Shown: positions 22,731-36,150 of the stretch, piece by piece
Numbering within the stretch: position 1 is the stretch's first letter
How the letters are laid out: every line of letters begins with the position of its first letter
Assembly (NCBI GenBank): GCA_020284085.1
Contig: JACEVL010000994.1
Location: 114,501 to 178,500, forward strand
Length of the DNA: 64,000 nucleotides
From: Aporrectodea caliginosa
Lineage: Eukaryota > Annelida > Clitellata > Crassiclitellata > Lumbricidae
Direction of reading: 5' to 3'
The notes under the pieces: generated by a model
Databases searched by the model: none
Told to the model about the DNA's origin: nothing
Seen by the model: only the letters and a program-made list of their open reading frames with translations
Translations under genes and position numbers: made by a program

Positions 22731-23424
22731 GAAAGAGGAAGAAGAAGAGACGGCGAGGTAGGGGCACGTCCGCTGGGTCTGTCACCGGTGCAGGAAAAAG
22801 GAATCGCGAAGGGCGTGACGGGAATGTCGCCTCTCGTTTAAATCCCTCGAGATTTCGTTGTACCGCGATTAGTTCTGCGTCTGATGAGGTAATTAATGGG
22901 AAGAGAGTGGAGGGGGTTGGTAAAGTTGCTGTAACTGCAAATCTGCAATTGTCCATATATAAAGCGCCGCTCGAAGAGTAAGACACGTCATAGTTGCGCT
23001 CTGCAACCGGTGTTAAATGTCGTTGCAACAGATAGAAAAAGAACGAAGCGGACAACGATAACAGTTTAATAATGAAGATGTGGTTTAAAAAAAAACAGTT
23101 CCTAAAATATTACTACCAGACAGTGGAGAACATAGTACTCTGGAAGGCAATGTTTTCTTGGAGCTTGACGTCTTGTCTTTCCGACTTTTATCAGATTTAT
23201 GGCCAGTGTTTAGAGCGCTCGCCTTAGACATCCTTGAAATGAAGTGTAACAAAGCTATATAATCGTGGGACAGCAGAAGTGACAATGATGTGCTTTCCAA
23301 TAGAAATTTTTTAAATGGTAGCGACAAAATCTATTAGGATGGGACACGAAAGACGATTACTAAAGGCTGCCTAGAAGGATAACTATAATAAGTACTAGTG
23401 GGACATTGTCTACGACAGACATCC

Positions 23425-24398
23425 TTAACCCTCGGGCTACCAAGAGGGGTGGTTGCCAACCCCCCTTATGCCAAAAACTTTTTTCCATGTGGAATATAAT
23501 GTTTGCAATTTAGGTAGCTGTAGCAGATTCATTGGCGCACATTTTGAGGTAAACATCATGGTGGTAGCCCACGCCATTCAAAAGTTATACCCGATATACC
23601 CGAGGCACCAGAAGGGGTGGATACCACCACCCCTTAGATTTTCGACTATATCTTATCCGTCATTTAATATTAAGAGACACAAATTATACCATTCTATAGA
23701 GGGAATGTGGGGCTACATTTGCATACTTAAATGTTTGTCTTTTGATAACCGGAAGTGATCAAAATAAATAATAATACCCGTAACATGCGTGAAAAAAATG
23801 GCTGAATGGAAGGACTCCCCCCCTTAGTTTTTTGTCTGTAGCGTATTCATTTTTCTTCCCAGAAGAGAAACAAATATACCATTCTTTAGAGGGAATGTAG
23901 GGCTTCATTTGCATACTTACATGTTTGTCTTTTGAAAACCGGAAGTGATCAAAATAAATAATAATACGCGTAATCTGTGTGAAAATGGCTGAATGCAGCA
24001 TTGTACATGTATGCATGCATACATGTACATGTATATATGTATGGATGCATATTTACATGTATATAAACATGTGTAGGTATGTATTTGTGTATCTTGGATA
24101 CACATATAAGTTTCAAAACACACATAATCATATATTTGTTTATCCAAAAAAGTACAAAATGTACGCAAAAATATAAAATATCGCTAATTATCGGTTCCTT
24201 TGTTAAAAATGTTGTAATTTCGAGGTGCATTCACATAATGTACAACTAAATATACCATTCTGTACATAATTGAATGCTGAATCCATTGGTATATTACAAT
24301 AAATTATATGTGAAGCCAAACCCAAAATCCAGGGGGGGGGGTAACCACCCCTCTTGGTAGTCCGTGTCACAAATAAAGCTTGGTAGCCCGAGGGTTAA
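23425..24398 (+). mobile_element. piggyBac-like MITE, copy 3
   Basis: TTAA at 23425-23428 and 24395-24398; ends CCCTCGGGCTACCAAGAG and CTTGGTAGCCCGAGGG. Two internal units. Very similar to copies 2 and 4. Confidence 0.92.
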
Positions 24399-25535
24399 AA
24401 CGCGGTCCGCCGATAGTGTAATATTATACTATATTATACGGATGGGACATAACTCAAATTAAGTTGGCAGAAGCTTAGTTAAATTTCAATGTTTGCCTAT
24501 ACATGTATTCCTATAATAGTGCTTGATTGGCAATGATTGCAATGAATGATTAATGTTTGAAAATTCAAATTAGGATCCAAATCTCATGTCATTTAGTACA
24601 TGTATTGTAAACTTGAAAGGATGCGGTTCAATAGTTGAAAAACCAGATTTAAAATATTTTGTGCGTTATTACTGTTCTTCGGCAATCTTTTCATTTTAAA
24701 TTGTATGAATATTGGTGCAAAGCATTGTATAATTTGCCTCAAAACCATCTTATCGCAATACAAGTATCATAGACATTATTAGCTGAGTTATGTCTTTGTG
24801 TGGCAGAATGAATATTAGTGACATTGTAAAGTACTGTTTTGACGCCTTTAAATGGTGTCTCTCGAATCCTATAAATGTTTGTTTTCAACAGTATTGTACA
24901 CACTTTTGAATTGTCTTCAACGGCTTTTTATACCATTATGACGAGGTTAAACTTTGTAATAAAAAAAGCGACTACGAGCGCTTTCTCTTAGACACCTTCA
25001 AAATTGGATCGACTGACGCTATATAAAAATGGGATACAACAGTCGACTAATATTTGATATTCTATCAAATATTGTTAATACGATTGAGGAGAAAACAGTT
25101 ATTAACATTATATGGAAATGAACTTAATCCGTCAGATACTTTAAATGCGTCAACATCCTGTCAGAAACGGAATCAAAGTCAAGAAAAAAAAACTGATGAT
25201 AGAAATTATACGAAAATGAAGTTAATCCGTCAGAAACTTTAAATATGTCAACATCCTATCAGAAACGGAATCAAAGACGAGTAAAGAGAAAGAAAACTTA
25301 TGAGAACATTACAAGAAAATGAACTGAAATACATCAAAAACTTTAAAGACGTCAACAGCCTTTGTAGCTATAGGATGTCGTTAAATATTGGAATAAATAA
25401 AAACCGACAGTTACTAATTACTACTATCGCCTTTCGCAGCACTTTTGAAAAAATTAATCATAACAATAATCAACATGATCGGCCTATAGGTGTTTCCGAT
25501 TATTTTTTCTCGAAGTGGTGCTACGTTCAGACACA

Positions 25536-25538
<3 letters not shown>
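24399..25538. other. Intergenic, AT-rich
   Basis: No gene found. A short direct repeat occurs at about 25085-25140 and 25175-25290: ATGAAxTTAATCCGTCAGA(T/A)ACTTTAAAT.GTCAACATCCTxTCAGAAACGG. Otherwise nothing is recognised. Confidence 0.4.

Positions 25539-25606
<68 letters not shown>
25539..25606. repeat. (CA)n microsatellite
   Basis: About 34 pure CA dinucleotides. Confidence 0.98.
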
Positions 25607-25607
<1 letters not shown>

Positions 25608-25840
25608 TCCTCTTTCTATTCAACAGGTGCCTAATTTTCAATGGTTTAAAAAATGTTACGTTCTTACTTGATAAAAGACATGATTGCCTAAGTACTGTTA
25701 CTCTGTTAGTTAAGATTTACTTTTTTGTTTGTTTCTTTACGCTTAATGAATCGACTTAAGTTTGATAATATGCATTTGATGTTATCCTGTAAATTCAGGC
25801 TGTTAACCGTCCTACCACTACGTTAATTTAAGGCTTAGAA

Positions 25841-26170
<330 letters not shown>

Positions 26171-26261
26171 AATGTACGTACATGCATATCCCCGCTAAGT
26201 CAGAAACTTGTTTCGAGATTTCTCCTCTATCATGCACCCTTGCCAACTTCGCCGTAATGAG

Positions 26262-26335
26262 AAAACTGACTGGGATTTGAATCCACGACCTTTCGATCGA
26301 GAGTCCAGCACGCTAACCAATAAGCTATCGCTCAT
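26262..26335 (-). repeat. tRNA-like sequence, antisense
   Basis: On the minus strand, 'GATAGCTTATTGGTTAGCGT' then 'GGTCGTGGATTCAAATCCCA' resemble tRNA A- and B-box regions at tRNA spacing. The rest of the acceptor pairing is not convincing, so it is more likely a SINE head or tRNA pseudogene than a working tRNA. Confidence 0.45.
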
Positions 26336-26417
26336 TGAATATTATTTGCTGTTATTATACAGAGCACAGCATTCTTTAAGCTGTTGGAATCCTTATGTCA
26401 AGTGGATGTGGTGAAGT

Positions 26418-27089
26418 AATGTAATGTAATGTAATTAGCAACTTCTATTGCGCCGGTGTCTAATGCACAAAGCATCAACCGATGGCACACCAAAACAATC
26501 CGTAATCAGGTCAAAATCCAGAAGATCAGTCCGTAAGAGACAGAGAGGCAGCCTAAGGCGGATAAGCAATTTTAAAGAGGTAAGTTTTCAGCCGCGAACG
26601 AAATGACCCAAGCGACTGAGCACAGCGTACAGACACAGGAAGAGAGTTCCAAAAAGTAGGTCCAGATACTGAAAAAGCTCGTTTGCCAAGAACAGTTCTT
26701 GATTTTGGTATGACCAGACAAAGATGATCAGATGACCTCATTGAATAATGATAAGTCTGGGGAATAAGAACTGATTTTAAATATTGTGGTTGGCCAGAAT
26801 GTACAGTTTTATATACTATGAGCCCCAGTTTGAAACGAATTCTCTGCTGAACAGGGAGCCAATGCAAAGATTTAAGCACAGGGGTTATATGTTCATATTT
26901 GGATGTATTAGTTATGGCTCTAGCCAGAGAGTTCTGAACCCTTTGCAGTTTAAGCAAGTTAGACTTATTGATACCAGTAAGAAGTGAATTACAATAATCT
27001 AGGCGACTGGAAACTAGTGCATTTGCCAGAGATATTCTTGCAGACATTGGCACATAACGCTTAATTCTGCGTATGTCACGAATGAACAT
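26418..27089 (-). pseudogene. CR1/L2-type LINE, 3' end of ORF2
   Basis: The minus-strand frame of 178 codons covers the post-RT C-terminal region: 'SSRLDYCNSLLTG', 'LKSLHWLPVQQRI', 'FSVSGPTFWNSLP', 'FRSRLKTYLF'. The catalytic RT domain is missing (5' truncation at about 27.1 kb). The plus-strand GTAATGTAATGTAATG at 26418-26434 is the complement of its short tandem tail. Confidence 0.85.
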
Positions 27090-27249
27090 ATAGGATGAAG
27101 TCTACGTCGACGGCATTAAGATGTTGAAAAACACTGGAAAAGAACTTATGTCTTTGCACACCTCAAAAACGAGTGCAACTAGCGTTAGAAATTCAGCACA
27201 ATTACAGGCTTTCCCTGGATATAAGTCTGGCCTTCCTAAGATCAATATA

Positions 27250-28020
27250 ATTCATTCATTCATTCATTACGAAGTTTATATAGCGCCCCTTCAAGGTTAC
27301 TACTCAGGACCGCTCCCGACCACGGCTGAAAAGGACAGTAGTGAGGCAAATATAGAAAGATTCAGAGTGGATTCTGAGATGCAAGCGCAGCGTCAAAGGG
27401 AGCCCGTTCCAGAGGGAGGGGCCAACCACTGAGAAGGCCCGATTCTGCTTAGTAGCTGTGCGGGCAAAAGAGACCATGAGCACGCCCCGCTCAGTAGAGC
27501 GGAGAGAGCGACGACCCGGAGCACTCAAGGTAGGGCAGCAGAGGTCGCGTAGATAGGCAGGGGCTAGGCCCAGCAAGGACCGCCAGACCAAAGCGATGAT
27601 CCGATACGAGATACGCTGCAGTAGAAGGAGCCAATGAAGCACATCCAGCATATAACCTGAGACGTGGCCAAATTTGGGGGTACGTCAGCAAAGGCGTGCG
27701 GCAGAGCGAAGGACCCGGTTCAGGCACCCCAACCGACCAGCTGGGAGGCCAACATAGAGTGAGCAACAGTAATCAAGTCGGACTGTGATAAAAGAGTGGA
27801 TGAGTGTAGCGGTGGAGTCTGAAGTAAGTGAGCGAGCAACAGTGCGAAACTGGCGTAACTGATAGTATGAATCACGGCAAAGGCGGTTAATATGTGGGGC
27901 AAAGGTTAACTCTTGGTCCAGTGTAACTCCAAGGTCACGGACAACAGAGGAAAAGACAAACTGAGGGAAGTCTGCAGCAATGGTAGAAAGGTCTAGCTTT
28001 GCATTATACTCTACATGATA
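27250..28020 (-). pseudogene. CR1/L2-type LINE, 3' end, second family, frameshifted
   Basis: Two minus-strand frames continue one another: 27685-28020 ('VVRDLGVTLDQELTFAPHIN', 'RLDYCCSLYVGLP') and 27304-27651 ('LHWLLLLQRISYR', 'FSVVGPSLWNGLP'). At least one frameshift lies near 27655-27685. It is closely related to the copy at 57.2-57.96 kb. The tail is CATTCATTCATTC on the plus strand at about 27252. Confidence 0.8.
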
Positions 28021-29840
28021 ATATATACCATCCAAGATGGCGGCCAATAATTATGGCAGCCGAATTATAAAATATGTATATCTAAGCTGAATGACGAACT
28101 GATGGCGGCCATATTGGTCACCATCTTGGATAGTACTATTCCCACACTATTTGCAATGCGATAGCTCGATTCCTTGACCATGAAATTATTACAATGGACA
28201 CTTCATTTGTCATTATAGCTTATCGGTGATCTTAACCCTCGGGCTACCAAGGAAGGGGGGTTGCCACCCCCCACCTAAGTTTTTATGCAAATTTTTTTTT
28301 CCCCATGTGGAATATAATTTTTGCAATTTAGGTAGCTGTAGAAGATTCATTGGGGCACATTTTGAGGTAAACATCATGGTGGTAACCCACGCCATTCAAA
28401 AGTTATACCCGATATACCCGACGCACCAGGAAGGGGGTGGATACCACCCCTAGATTTTCGACTATATCTTATCCGTCATTTAATATTAAGAGACACAAAT
28501 TTTACCATTCTATAGAGGGAATGTGGGGCTACATTTGCATACTTAAATGTTTGTCTTTTGAAAACCGGAAGTGATCAAAAGAAATAATAATACACGTAAC
28601 ATGCGTGAAAATTGGCTGAAAGGAAGGACTCCCCCCTTAGTTTTTTGTCTGTAGCGTATTCAGTTTTCTTCCCAGAAGAGAAACAAATATACCATACTTT
28701 AGAGGGAATGTAGGGCTTCATTTGCATGCTTACATGTTTGTCTTTTGAAAACCGGAAGTGATCAAAATAAATAATAATACGCGTAATCTGTGTGAAAAAG
28801 GCTGAATGCAGCATTGTACATGTATGCATGCATACATGTACATGTATATATGTATGGATGCATATTTACATGTATATAAACATGTGTAGGTATGTATTTG
28901 TGTATCTTGGATACACATATCAGTTTCAAAACACACATAATCATATATTTGTTTATCCAAAAAGTACAAAATGTACGCAATAATATAAAATATCGCTAAT
29001 TATCGGTTCCTTTGTTAAAAATGTTGTAATTTCGAGGTGCATTCACATAATGTACAACTAAATACACCATTCTGTACAGAATTGAATGCTGAATCCATTG
29101 GTATATTACAGTAAATAATATGTGAAGCCAAACCCAGAATCCAGGGGGTGGTGGTAACCACCCCCTGGTAGTCCGTGTCACAAAAAAAGCTTGGTAGCCC
29201 TTTGGTTAAATATACATATTTTTGCGTTTTGGCGGCCATATAGGCCGCCATTTTGGATAGTACTATTGCCACACTATTGTCAATGCGATAGTTCGATTCC
29301 TTGACCTTGGAACTATCACAATAGACACTTCATGTGTCATTATGGCTTATCTATGAGCTTAAATATACATAGTTTTGAGCTTCGGAGGCCATATTGGCCG
29401 CCATCTTGGATAGTGCTATTCCCACACTATTGCCAATGCGATATTTCGATTCCTTGACCTTGATAGTATTACAATGGACACTTCATTTGTCATTATAGCC
29501 TATCTTCAGCTTATAGCCTACACATTTTATGTTTCGGCGGCCATATTGGCTTCCATCTTGGATATTACTATTCCCACACTATTGCCAATGCGATAGTTTC
29601 GATTCCTTGACCTTGGATCTATCACATTGGACACTTCATTTGTCTTTACAGCTTATCTACGAGCTTAAATATACATAGTTTTGAGTTTCGGAGGCCATAT
29701 TGGCCGCCATCTTGGTTAGTACTATTCCCACACTATTCACAATGCGATATTTCGATTCCTTGACCTTGGAAATATTAGAATCGGTACTTCATTTGTTATT
29801 GTAGCTTACCTGTGAGCTGAGATATTACATATTTCTTTGG
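28020..29840. repeat. Tandem repeat, ~153-bp unit, about five copies
   Basis: Each unit starts with a palindrome GGCGGCCATATTGGCCGCC (variants), then ATCTTGGATAGTACTATTCC, 'CACACTATTGCCAATGCGAT', 'TTCGATTCCTTGACCTTGGA', 'ACACTTCATTTGTCATTATA' and GAGCTTAAATATACATA. Unit starts lie at about 28104, 29231, 29384, 29536 and 29690. MITE copy 4 interrupts the first unit at its CTTAA. An inverted partial unit (CCAAGATGGCGGCC) lies at about 28031. Confidence 0.85.
28232..29209 (+). mobile_element. piggyBac-like MITE, copy 4, in a tandem repeat
   Basis: TTAA at 28232-28235 and 29206-29209. The neighbouring tandem units carry the uninterrupted target GAGCTTAAATATACATA, showing that exactly TTAA was duplicated. 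The right terminal repeat has mutated (GGTAGCCCTTTGG). Confidence 0.95.
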
Positions 29841-31675
29841 GGTAGAAAACTACCCCACTTCTGGCCTCCGTGTCTCGAATCGCAGTTTCGGCCTCCGAAG
29901 GTTAACTTTGTATATATGTTTATGTATTCATTTGTTTAATTCAATATCTCACATGCATGCTAAAATTTTGGGTGGTGGCAACCATGTTTTTGACCCAAAC
30001 TGTAGAGTGCCGTTTTAAAATATATTGGGAAGCCAAATGTTACAATACAATCTGGTTAGCCGGCAAGCCACGTATCGTAAATGGATCAGTTATATAGCGC
30101 CCGCGCGGGCTACGGCTTTTCACCTTCTACTTATGTGTGTATATATGTATGTATGTATGGGAGTATGCATGAATGTATCTATATGCGTTTTTACAATGCC
30201 ATTGAATGTGCAGGCATTTTGTACATGCATTTTATGACATTGCGTAAGGGACAACAGGACAAATATGTCCCATGAAGAACTTCTTCAATATCTGCAAGAC
30301 TGTGATGCATGTAGGAATGGCTCTTAATTAGAAATGACAACGTTCGTATTAAATTGAAAAAACAATTGAAGGTCTTAAAATAACGATATCTGGCCCATAA
30401 TATGCACTCGAACTGATGAAAAGGTCACAGTTAGATTGTCCAAATACTTAGCAAATAAATCAAATCGTTAAACAAATCCGTATAATCAATCTAATAAATC
30501 CAGGTACTTTTTCCCATATCCCTCAGAGGTTAACGGCCTCGTTTTGCAGAGGAGGCGGCGATATGCTAAAGGACTTTGTCTGGAGGGCGTTGAGCAGAAT
30601 GAAACTCCCTGCGGCGTTGATAAGAGTATCTCGGCCTCAATAGATGACAGAAAGCGACCTCATTTCTTGTTGACGCTGAAGGTGTAACAATAACGGCTAC
30701 TGCAAAACGGCTGCAAAAGTATGTTATAGAGTGATTGATTGATTGATTGACTGATTGATTGATATGTAGATGGATATATAGATAAGATGGTTTATGTTGC
30801 AACTGTTGATGCTATAATTTGTTTCTTTTTTTATTTCAAAGTTGTGTTATTGCTTCAGTTTTTTGGCTACGGCATAGTCCCAACAATGTCAATTAGGTTT
30901 ATTTGAGTTTTGCCCTCATCTTTAGGCAGTAGCATATAACAATATGATGAGCCCAAAAGCCTTGTAGGTTAATGGAGTTAAATATACGTTTCGCTCTTGA
31001 GTCTTGAGGTTCATTGTTTACTAAGATAATGTTGACCGCCCAATGACGGTAAATGTATTCGAATTTTGAGCACAATGCTGTCATGTACCGAATCGACGAT
31101 GCAAAATCCATCAATTCAGTCCCAATCTTACGATTAGTGAAAATATCGTGAAAAACGTAAAGAACGAATTTTAGATAAATATCAATCGTAACTTCAAAAC
31201 AGAAATGCGAAACGAAATGTAAAGCTAACATTTTGTTAATTGTTCTGTGATCACCTGCCTTGTACTCGGTAGGTACGCGAGACTCGAGCGACATCGTAGG
31301 CCTACTAGCTGCGAACGGTGAACTGTTAAAAGAATCAATTGTCGTCATACCAACTAAGTGTGTCTTATCAGAGACGCAGTTGTTCTTTCGTCAACCCTAA
31401 CCTTTTCTATGACTACAAACTATTAATAGAATTTCACGAGAGCGAATGTCAAAAATTCAGGCGCAGAAACAAGTTTACCGTAGGCCTACGGATGTGTTGT
31501 TGGGATGAGGTGCAAAATGTTGTACTAAAAAATACGCCAATCAATTTAGCCTACATTCTGCTCTCTGACGCGACCGTGGAGTAGGACTTCGTATTTTGCA
31601 TCTACGTTTCCTGCTAAATCAGTAGCCATTTATCAGATGTTGAAAGTTGCTAGAAAGTAAACATTTTAACCCTCG
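29841..31675. other. Intergenic, no convincing gene
   Basis: 29830-29902 contains GGGGTAGAAAACTACCCC and ends CCGAAGGTTAA, resembling one end of another TTAA-type MITE. Minus-strand 30899-31348 and plus-strand 31339-31584 are open for 149 and 81 codons, but show no known motif, are AT-rich and lack features of an expressed gene. Confidence 0.4.
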
Positions 31676-32913
31676 GGCTACCAAGGGGGTGGTTTCCACC
31701 CCCCTACGTTTTTATGCGTAAAATTGTTTTTCATATGAAATATAATTTTACATTTTAAGTAGCTGTAGCAGATTCATTGGCGCACATGTTGAGGTAAACG
31801 ACACGGTGGTAGCCCACGCCATTCAAAAGTTATACCAGATATACCCGAGGCACCAGAGTGGGTGGATACCACCCCCTCTTAGTTTTTCGACTATAGCTTA
31901 TTGGCTATTCTTCATAGAAGAGAAACAAATACACCATTCTTTAGAGGGAATGCAGGACTTCATTTGCATACTTACATGTTTGTCTTTTGAATACCGGAAG
32001 TGATCAAAATAAATAAAAATACGCGTAATTTGTGTGAAAATGGCTGAATACAGCATCACAACGTAAACCGATATATATGTATGGATATAATCAAGGCCGT
32101 ATTTAGGGGGTGTTTTGGGTGTTTAAACACCCCCGAAATGAAATAATGTAAAAATGAAATAATGCATTTACTAACACACGGTGTAAGAACTAAGAGCACT
32201 CAATTGAACTTTAGATGATGCCGCTCTACAGCGCTTTGCTGGCAGCTTCTAACACAGCGCCTGTGTAATAGGTGCTACTTACTTACTTTACTTGAATGCA
32301 TAATTATTCAGGTTGACATTCCTTCATAGCCTGGGGCACTGGGCTAAATATTAAAGTTTAGAATGTAACTGAAACGATGATGTTGCCACGTTCAGAATTG
32401 TAGATTTTAAAACTGTTTCCTAAATTAATCTGGGCGATTAAGCGTGTATAGCCAGGCGTGGATTAACCACGGGTCCAGTGGGTCCACGGACCCAGGCCTA
32501 CTAACAATTTCACAAATAAGGGACCTACCATTAGAATGCTACCTTAAAAATTTTATACATTCTGAAACTGTCCTTAACTATTATTTTAGGTTTCAAATGT
32601 TACATTGTTGACGGGCCCACATTTTCGGAAGTGAAGAAATGTTTTAATGTTAAATCTAGCGAAAATGCTGTTCTGTCTATCTTAACGTGTGCAAGTATGG
32701 AGGGGCCAGAGGGGTACAGACTACAGAGACAAACAACATTGACATTGCATGGAAGATTGGCACGACTCACTCTCCGATGTAGGCTGACAGTTCCGAAGTG
32801 TAGCCTACCAGAGTCATCCCCCATACAAAACACATGCACACAAGCATCAGGCAGGCTAAAACATATCCTTCATCAAATTAACAAACGTTCGCGCTGTCAA
32901 GCTCCACGAGTTT

Positions 32914-32916
<3 letters not shown>

Positions 32917-32968
<52 letters not shown>
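32917..32968. repeat. (TA)n microsatellite
   Basis: About 26 TA dinucleotides. Confidence 0.95.
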
Positions 32969-32969
<1 letters not shown>

Positions 32970-33329
32970 TACAGGCCGATCAAATTTCTAGTACAGTCGG
33001 CAAATCACATAGGCCTATTTAAGAAATTGCGATTCTCTACAAGTGTCTTTCGGATTGAAATTTTTCTGAAGTAATATCGTTATGCAATGGGAAATAAACA
33101 CCCATCTTCCAGCTTTATTTGAATGTTTCAGAAAATAGCAAAGACGAAACTTGAAACAGGTAGGCCTAGGTCTAAACATGTTTCTGTAACTTTCCTGGCA
33201 GTGATGTTAAGCCAAATCATTATCATACACATTATTTTTGACGCGCTAGCAGCCTAGCGTGTTTGGAGCATGCTCAACGCCAGCTTGGCTTCTATGAACA
33301 CTTTAATCTACTTACGAAAACTGCGACTA

Positions 33330-33480
33330 TAGTATGCAGTGTACCCCAACAGTAAATTGCTCTACTAGGACAGTTTACACGCATCTAGGGGCCAGGACAA
33401 CTGTTACAGTGGCGCCAAAACTTGTGTGAGCATTGACGCCAGGACAATGAAATTCGAATAAACGAATTTGATTGATTGAT
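33330..33480 (+). repeat. LINE/SINE 3' tail remnant
   Basis: AATAAACGAATTTGATTGATTGAT at about 33457-33480 is a retroposon tail. The body is unidentified. Confidence 0.4.
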
Positions 33481-34021
33481 AGGCCTACCATATCTCTGCT
33501 TATCTCTCTCCCTGTCTCTCTGTCTGTGTATCTCTATCTTTGCTTATAGGCCATGGTCTCCTCAGGGCAATGGAATGGAATTCAGTCTAAAGTCCTTGAA
33601 GGTGTGCGTGTATGAGCGCGAGCGCAAGGGCGCGTGTTTAAAACAGTTTCATATTTTTCAATATTATCTTATTGCCGTGACTCCCAAAATATATCGCCAC
33701 GCCCACGCCGGTGTCCCGAGATATTCTATCCCCTAAAGCATATCCCCGAATGGAATAAACCGGTTTAGAGTATCCGGGGGATAAACCATTCTATCCCCCA
33801 TCGTCATACGCATCACGAAAGCCCAGGCGAAAATCCAGTCAAAATCATCAAAAACGAAGTAAATTACTTTCAGGTCGACGTACAAACTAAAGATACGCAA
33901 CTTAAAATATTTTATGTGTGTACAATAAATCCAAAAAACACGACTGAGTACACTTAGAAACCGCCAAAAATTCAAACTAAACCGAATACTCCATTTCGCC
34001 TAAGGCGAATACTCATTACTC

Positions 34022-35460
34022 ATGTATGGGGCTGCTCCATTTCTGACACCGTCATTGCTCTCCGACCTCATCACTCGAACGATCTTAGCCTCATATGTCC
34101 CTCAGCAGTGGTGTACTGCCATCATCCATCCAGTGGCCAAGGTACAGCGGCCGGAGCAGATGTCTGACTTCCGCCCAATATCGATCACCCCGGTGATATC
34201 AAGAGTTGTTGAGCGGGAAATCGTCCACTGCCATCTTTACCCTACCTTCACCATGCCTCCGATGGCGCAACTCCTCGAAGACCAATTCGCCTTTCGTCCC
34301 ACTGGATCAACGACATCAGTCCTAATAGCTTTGATCCAGCAGTTATCATCCATGCTACGAGAAAACAGTTACGTCACCCTTATCTCATTGGATTTCTCGC
34401 GAGCGTTTGATACTGTCCGGCATTCTACCTTAGTTGACAAACTATCTGCTCTAGACATCCAAGATCACGTCTTCAACTGGATAGTTAAATTCCTCTCTTG
34501 TCGTCAGCACGTCACCAGATTTCAAGGCCGGACCTCCAAACCAGCGTCCATCAACGCAAGTGTGGTCCAGGGCTCCGGATTGGGACCCTCGACCTATGAC
34601 ATCAATGCATCAGACCTACATCCTGTCAATCCAGAGAACAAAATGTTTAAGTATGCGGATGATACTTATCTGTTGGTGGGGTCGAGGATGAGAACAACGG
34701 TCACAGAGGAGTTAAACAACGTATCAAGATGGGCTGCGATAAACAATCTCAGACTAAACGTTACCAAGTCCCGTGAGATGCTCGTTGCGAGGAGGAGCAG
34801 TTTTGAGCCGCCACCCCGCTTGATGGTGTGCTCCGAGTCGACTCAATGCGCATCCTCGGTGTCACCCTCGGGCGCGATCTCGGCGTCATCGGTCATGTGG
34901 ACGAAATCATAGAGGCCAGCTCTGCCTCCCTGCACGCCCTGCGAGTCCTCCGAGCGCATGGTCTCCCACCAAAGGCGTTACACCTGGTTGCCGAGGCCAC
35001 CACCATCTCAAGGTTGCTATACGCGGCTCCAGCATGGTGGGGCCTAGCGTCAGCAGCTGATCGCATCAGACTTGAACGGTTTCTTGCAAGAGCTGCACGC
35101 CTGGGTTATCTACCATCTGGAACCGCAACCATCGAAGAGCGAGTCTCGTCAGCTGAAGACCGCCTCCTCCAGTCCATCATCTGGAATGAGACGCACGTCC
35201 TACGACGCTTCTTTCCGCCACCTGTGCTGCGACCCTACGCTCTCCGGCCTCGTGCACATGACTTTGTGCTTCCTCCAAAAGACTCTAAGAACTTTATACC
35301 TAGAGTTCTATACAAGCGAATTTTTAAGCCACCACGTTGACCCAAATCTTAAAAACTAACATTATTCCCTTTTTTTCTTTATAGTAGCCTTTGTGTATGT
35401 AAGTTGTGAAGCGGTGTGTCTTCCTGCTTGATAATTAAACGAATATATCATCATCATCTT
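34022..35460 (+). pseudogene. Non-LTR retrotransposon reverse transcriptase, 5'-truncated and frameshifted
   Basis: Frame 34022-34912 carries RT blocks in order: 'DFRPISITPVIS' (domain 1/2), 'DQFAFRPTGSTT', 'LISLDFSRAFDTV' (first catalytic Asp), 'VVQGSGLGPSTYD' (domain 4), 'FKYADDTYLLV' (catalytic YADD), 'LRLNVTKSREM'. The sequence then continues in the -1 frame (34828-35340) with 'MRILGVTLGRDLG' and a C-terminal region, so one frameshift lies between about 34820 and 34910. The endonuclease is missing. The tail is ATCATCATC at about 35448. It belongs to a different LINE clade from the 8.5-kb copy. Confidence 0.85.
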
Positions 35461-35857
35461 CTTTCCACTTCGACCTCTGAATCACAGCATCAGGGCCTGC
35501 ACTAGCATTAATGCGGCCCTGTTATATACTTTCACGTCCTGTGTCTAACTGCAGCGTTGAAAATTATATCTTTCAGTCACCCATAAAGCGTATGACAAAT
35601 GCTTTAAGATCTCCGATGGGACGAGATAGACTAACTAATTTAACACTTAGGCCTATGAACATTGTGAAATGATACAACCACTAGATTTTCAGGATATTGT
35701 TGACAGTTTCCCTATTTTGAAAGCACATGGCAAACAGTTTTAAATTAATAAATATCTATACTATCATTTAAATTCAGTCAAAACTTTGGTTGAACATGTA
35801 TTTGGGACCTAAAATACAATTTTGGAACCAGGCCTACAAAATGTTAATCCGGCCCTG

Positions 35858-36150
35858 TCCAGAGCAAAGGGTCAGCAGAAGCATAGGAACGATGCGGTGC
35901 TGTGGCAGTCCGAGAGGTACTAGAATGTCATGATGGTCTAAAGAGCGTTGAGGACGTTCAGAGGTAGCTGAAATAGGCCGTCTAAGATCGCAGAGGTAGC
36001 ATGGAGCTTGAATCAAAAACGTTTTAGAGGTAAAAGAGAGAATTTTAAACTGAATCCGAGCAGTTAATGGAAGTGTCTTGAAGGTGTTCAGTCATAAAAG
36101 TTAAAATACGTGAGAAACGAGGAAGTCGGGCGATCAAACGAGCAGCTGCA
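35858..36150 (-). pseudogene. LINE ORF2 C-terminal fragment
   Basis: On the minus strand 'AAARLIARLPRFSRI', 'LIQAPCYLCDLRRP'-like and 'DHHDILVP' segments resemble the region after the RT domain of L2/CR1 LINEs. It is split between frames and is cut at the TTAA where MITE copy 6 starts. Confidence 0.65.

Larger units (their letters stand above)
32453..35857. mobile_element. Possible second nested hAT-like element
   Basis: CAGGCGTGGATTAACC at 32453 and, as reverse complement, CAGGGCCGGATTAACATT ending at 35857 look like the two ends of a hAT element of the CAGGG(C/G)CGGATTAA type. The flanking octamers TGTATAGC and TCCAGAGC agree at only five positions, so the pairing is uncertain. Confidence 0.35.

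Noticed and set aside
26262..26335. Functional tRNA gene
   Set aside because: A- and B-box-like sequence but no convincing acceptor and anticodon stems; treated as tRNA-derived repeat.
28104..29840. CRISPR-like array
   Set aside because: Units are 153 bp, directly adjacent and similar along their full length; eukaryotic tandem repeat.
30899..31348. 149-codon minus-strand frame
   Set aside because: No recognisable motif, AT-rich, no neighbouring signals; cannot be supported as a gene.
32631..33074. 147-codon plus-strand frame
   Set aside because: Runs into the (TA)n repeat and has no family resemblance; it lies in nested repeats.
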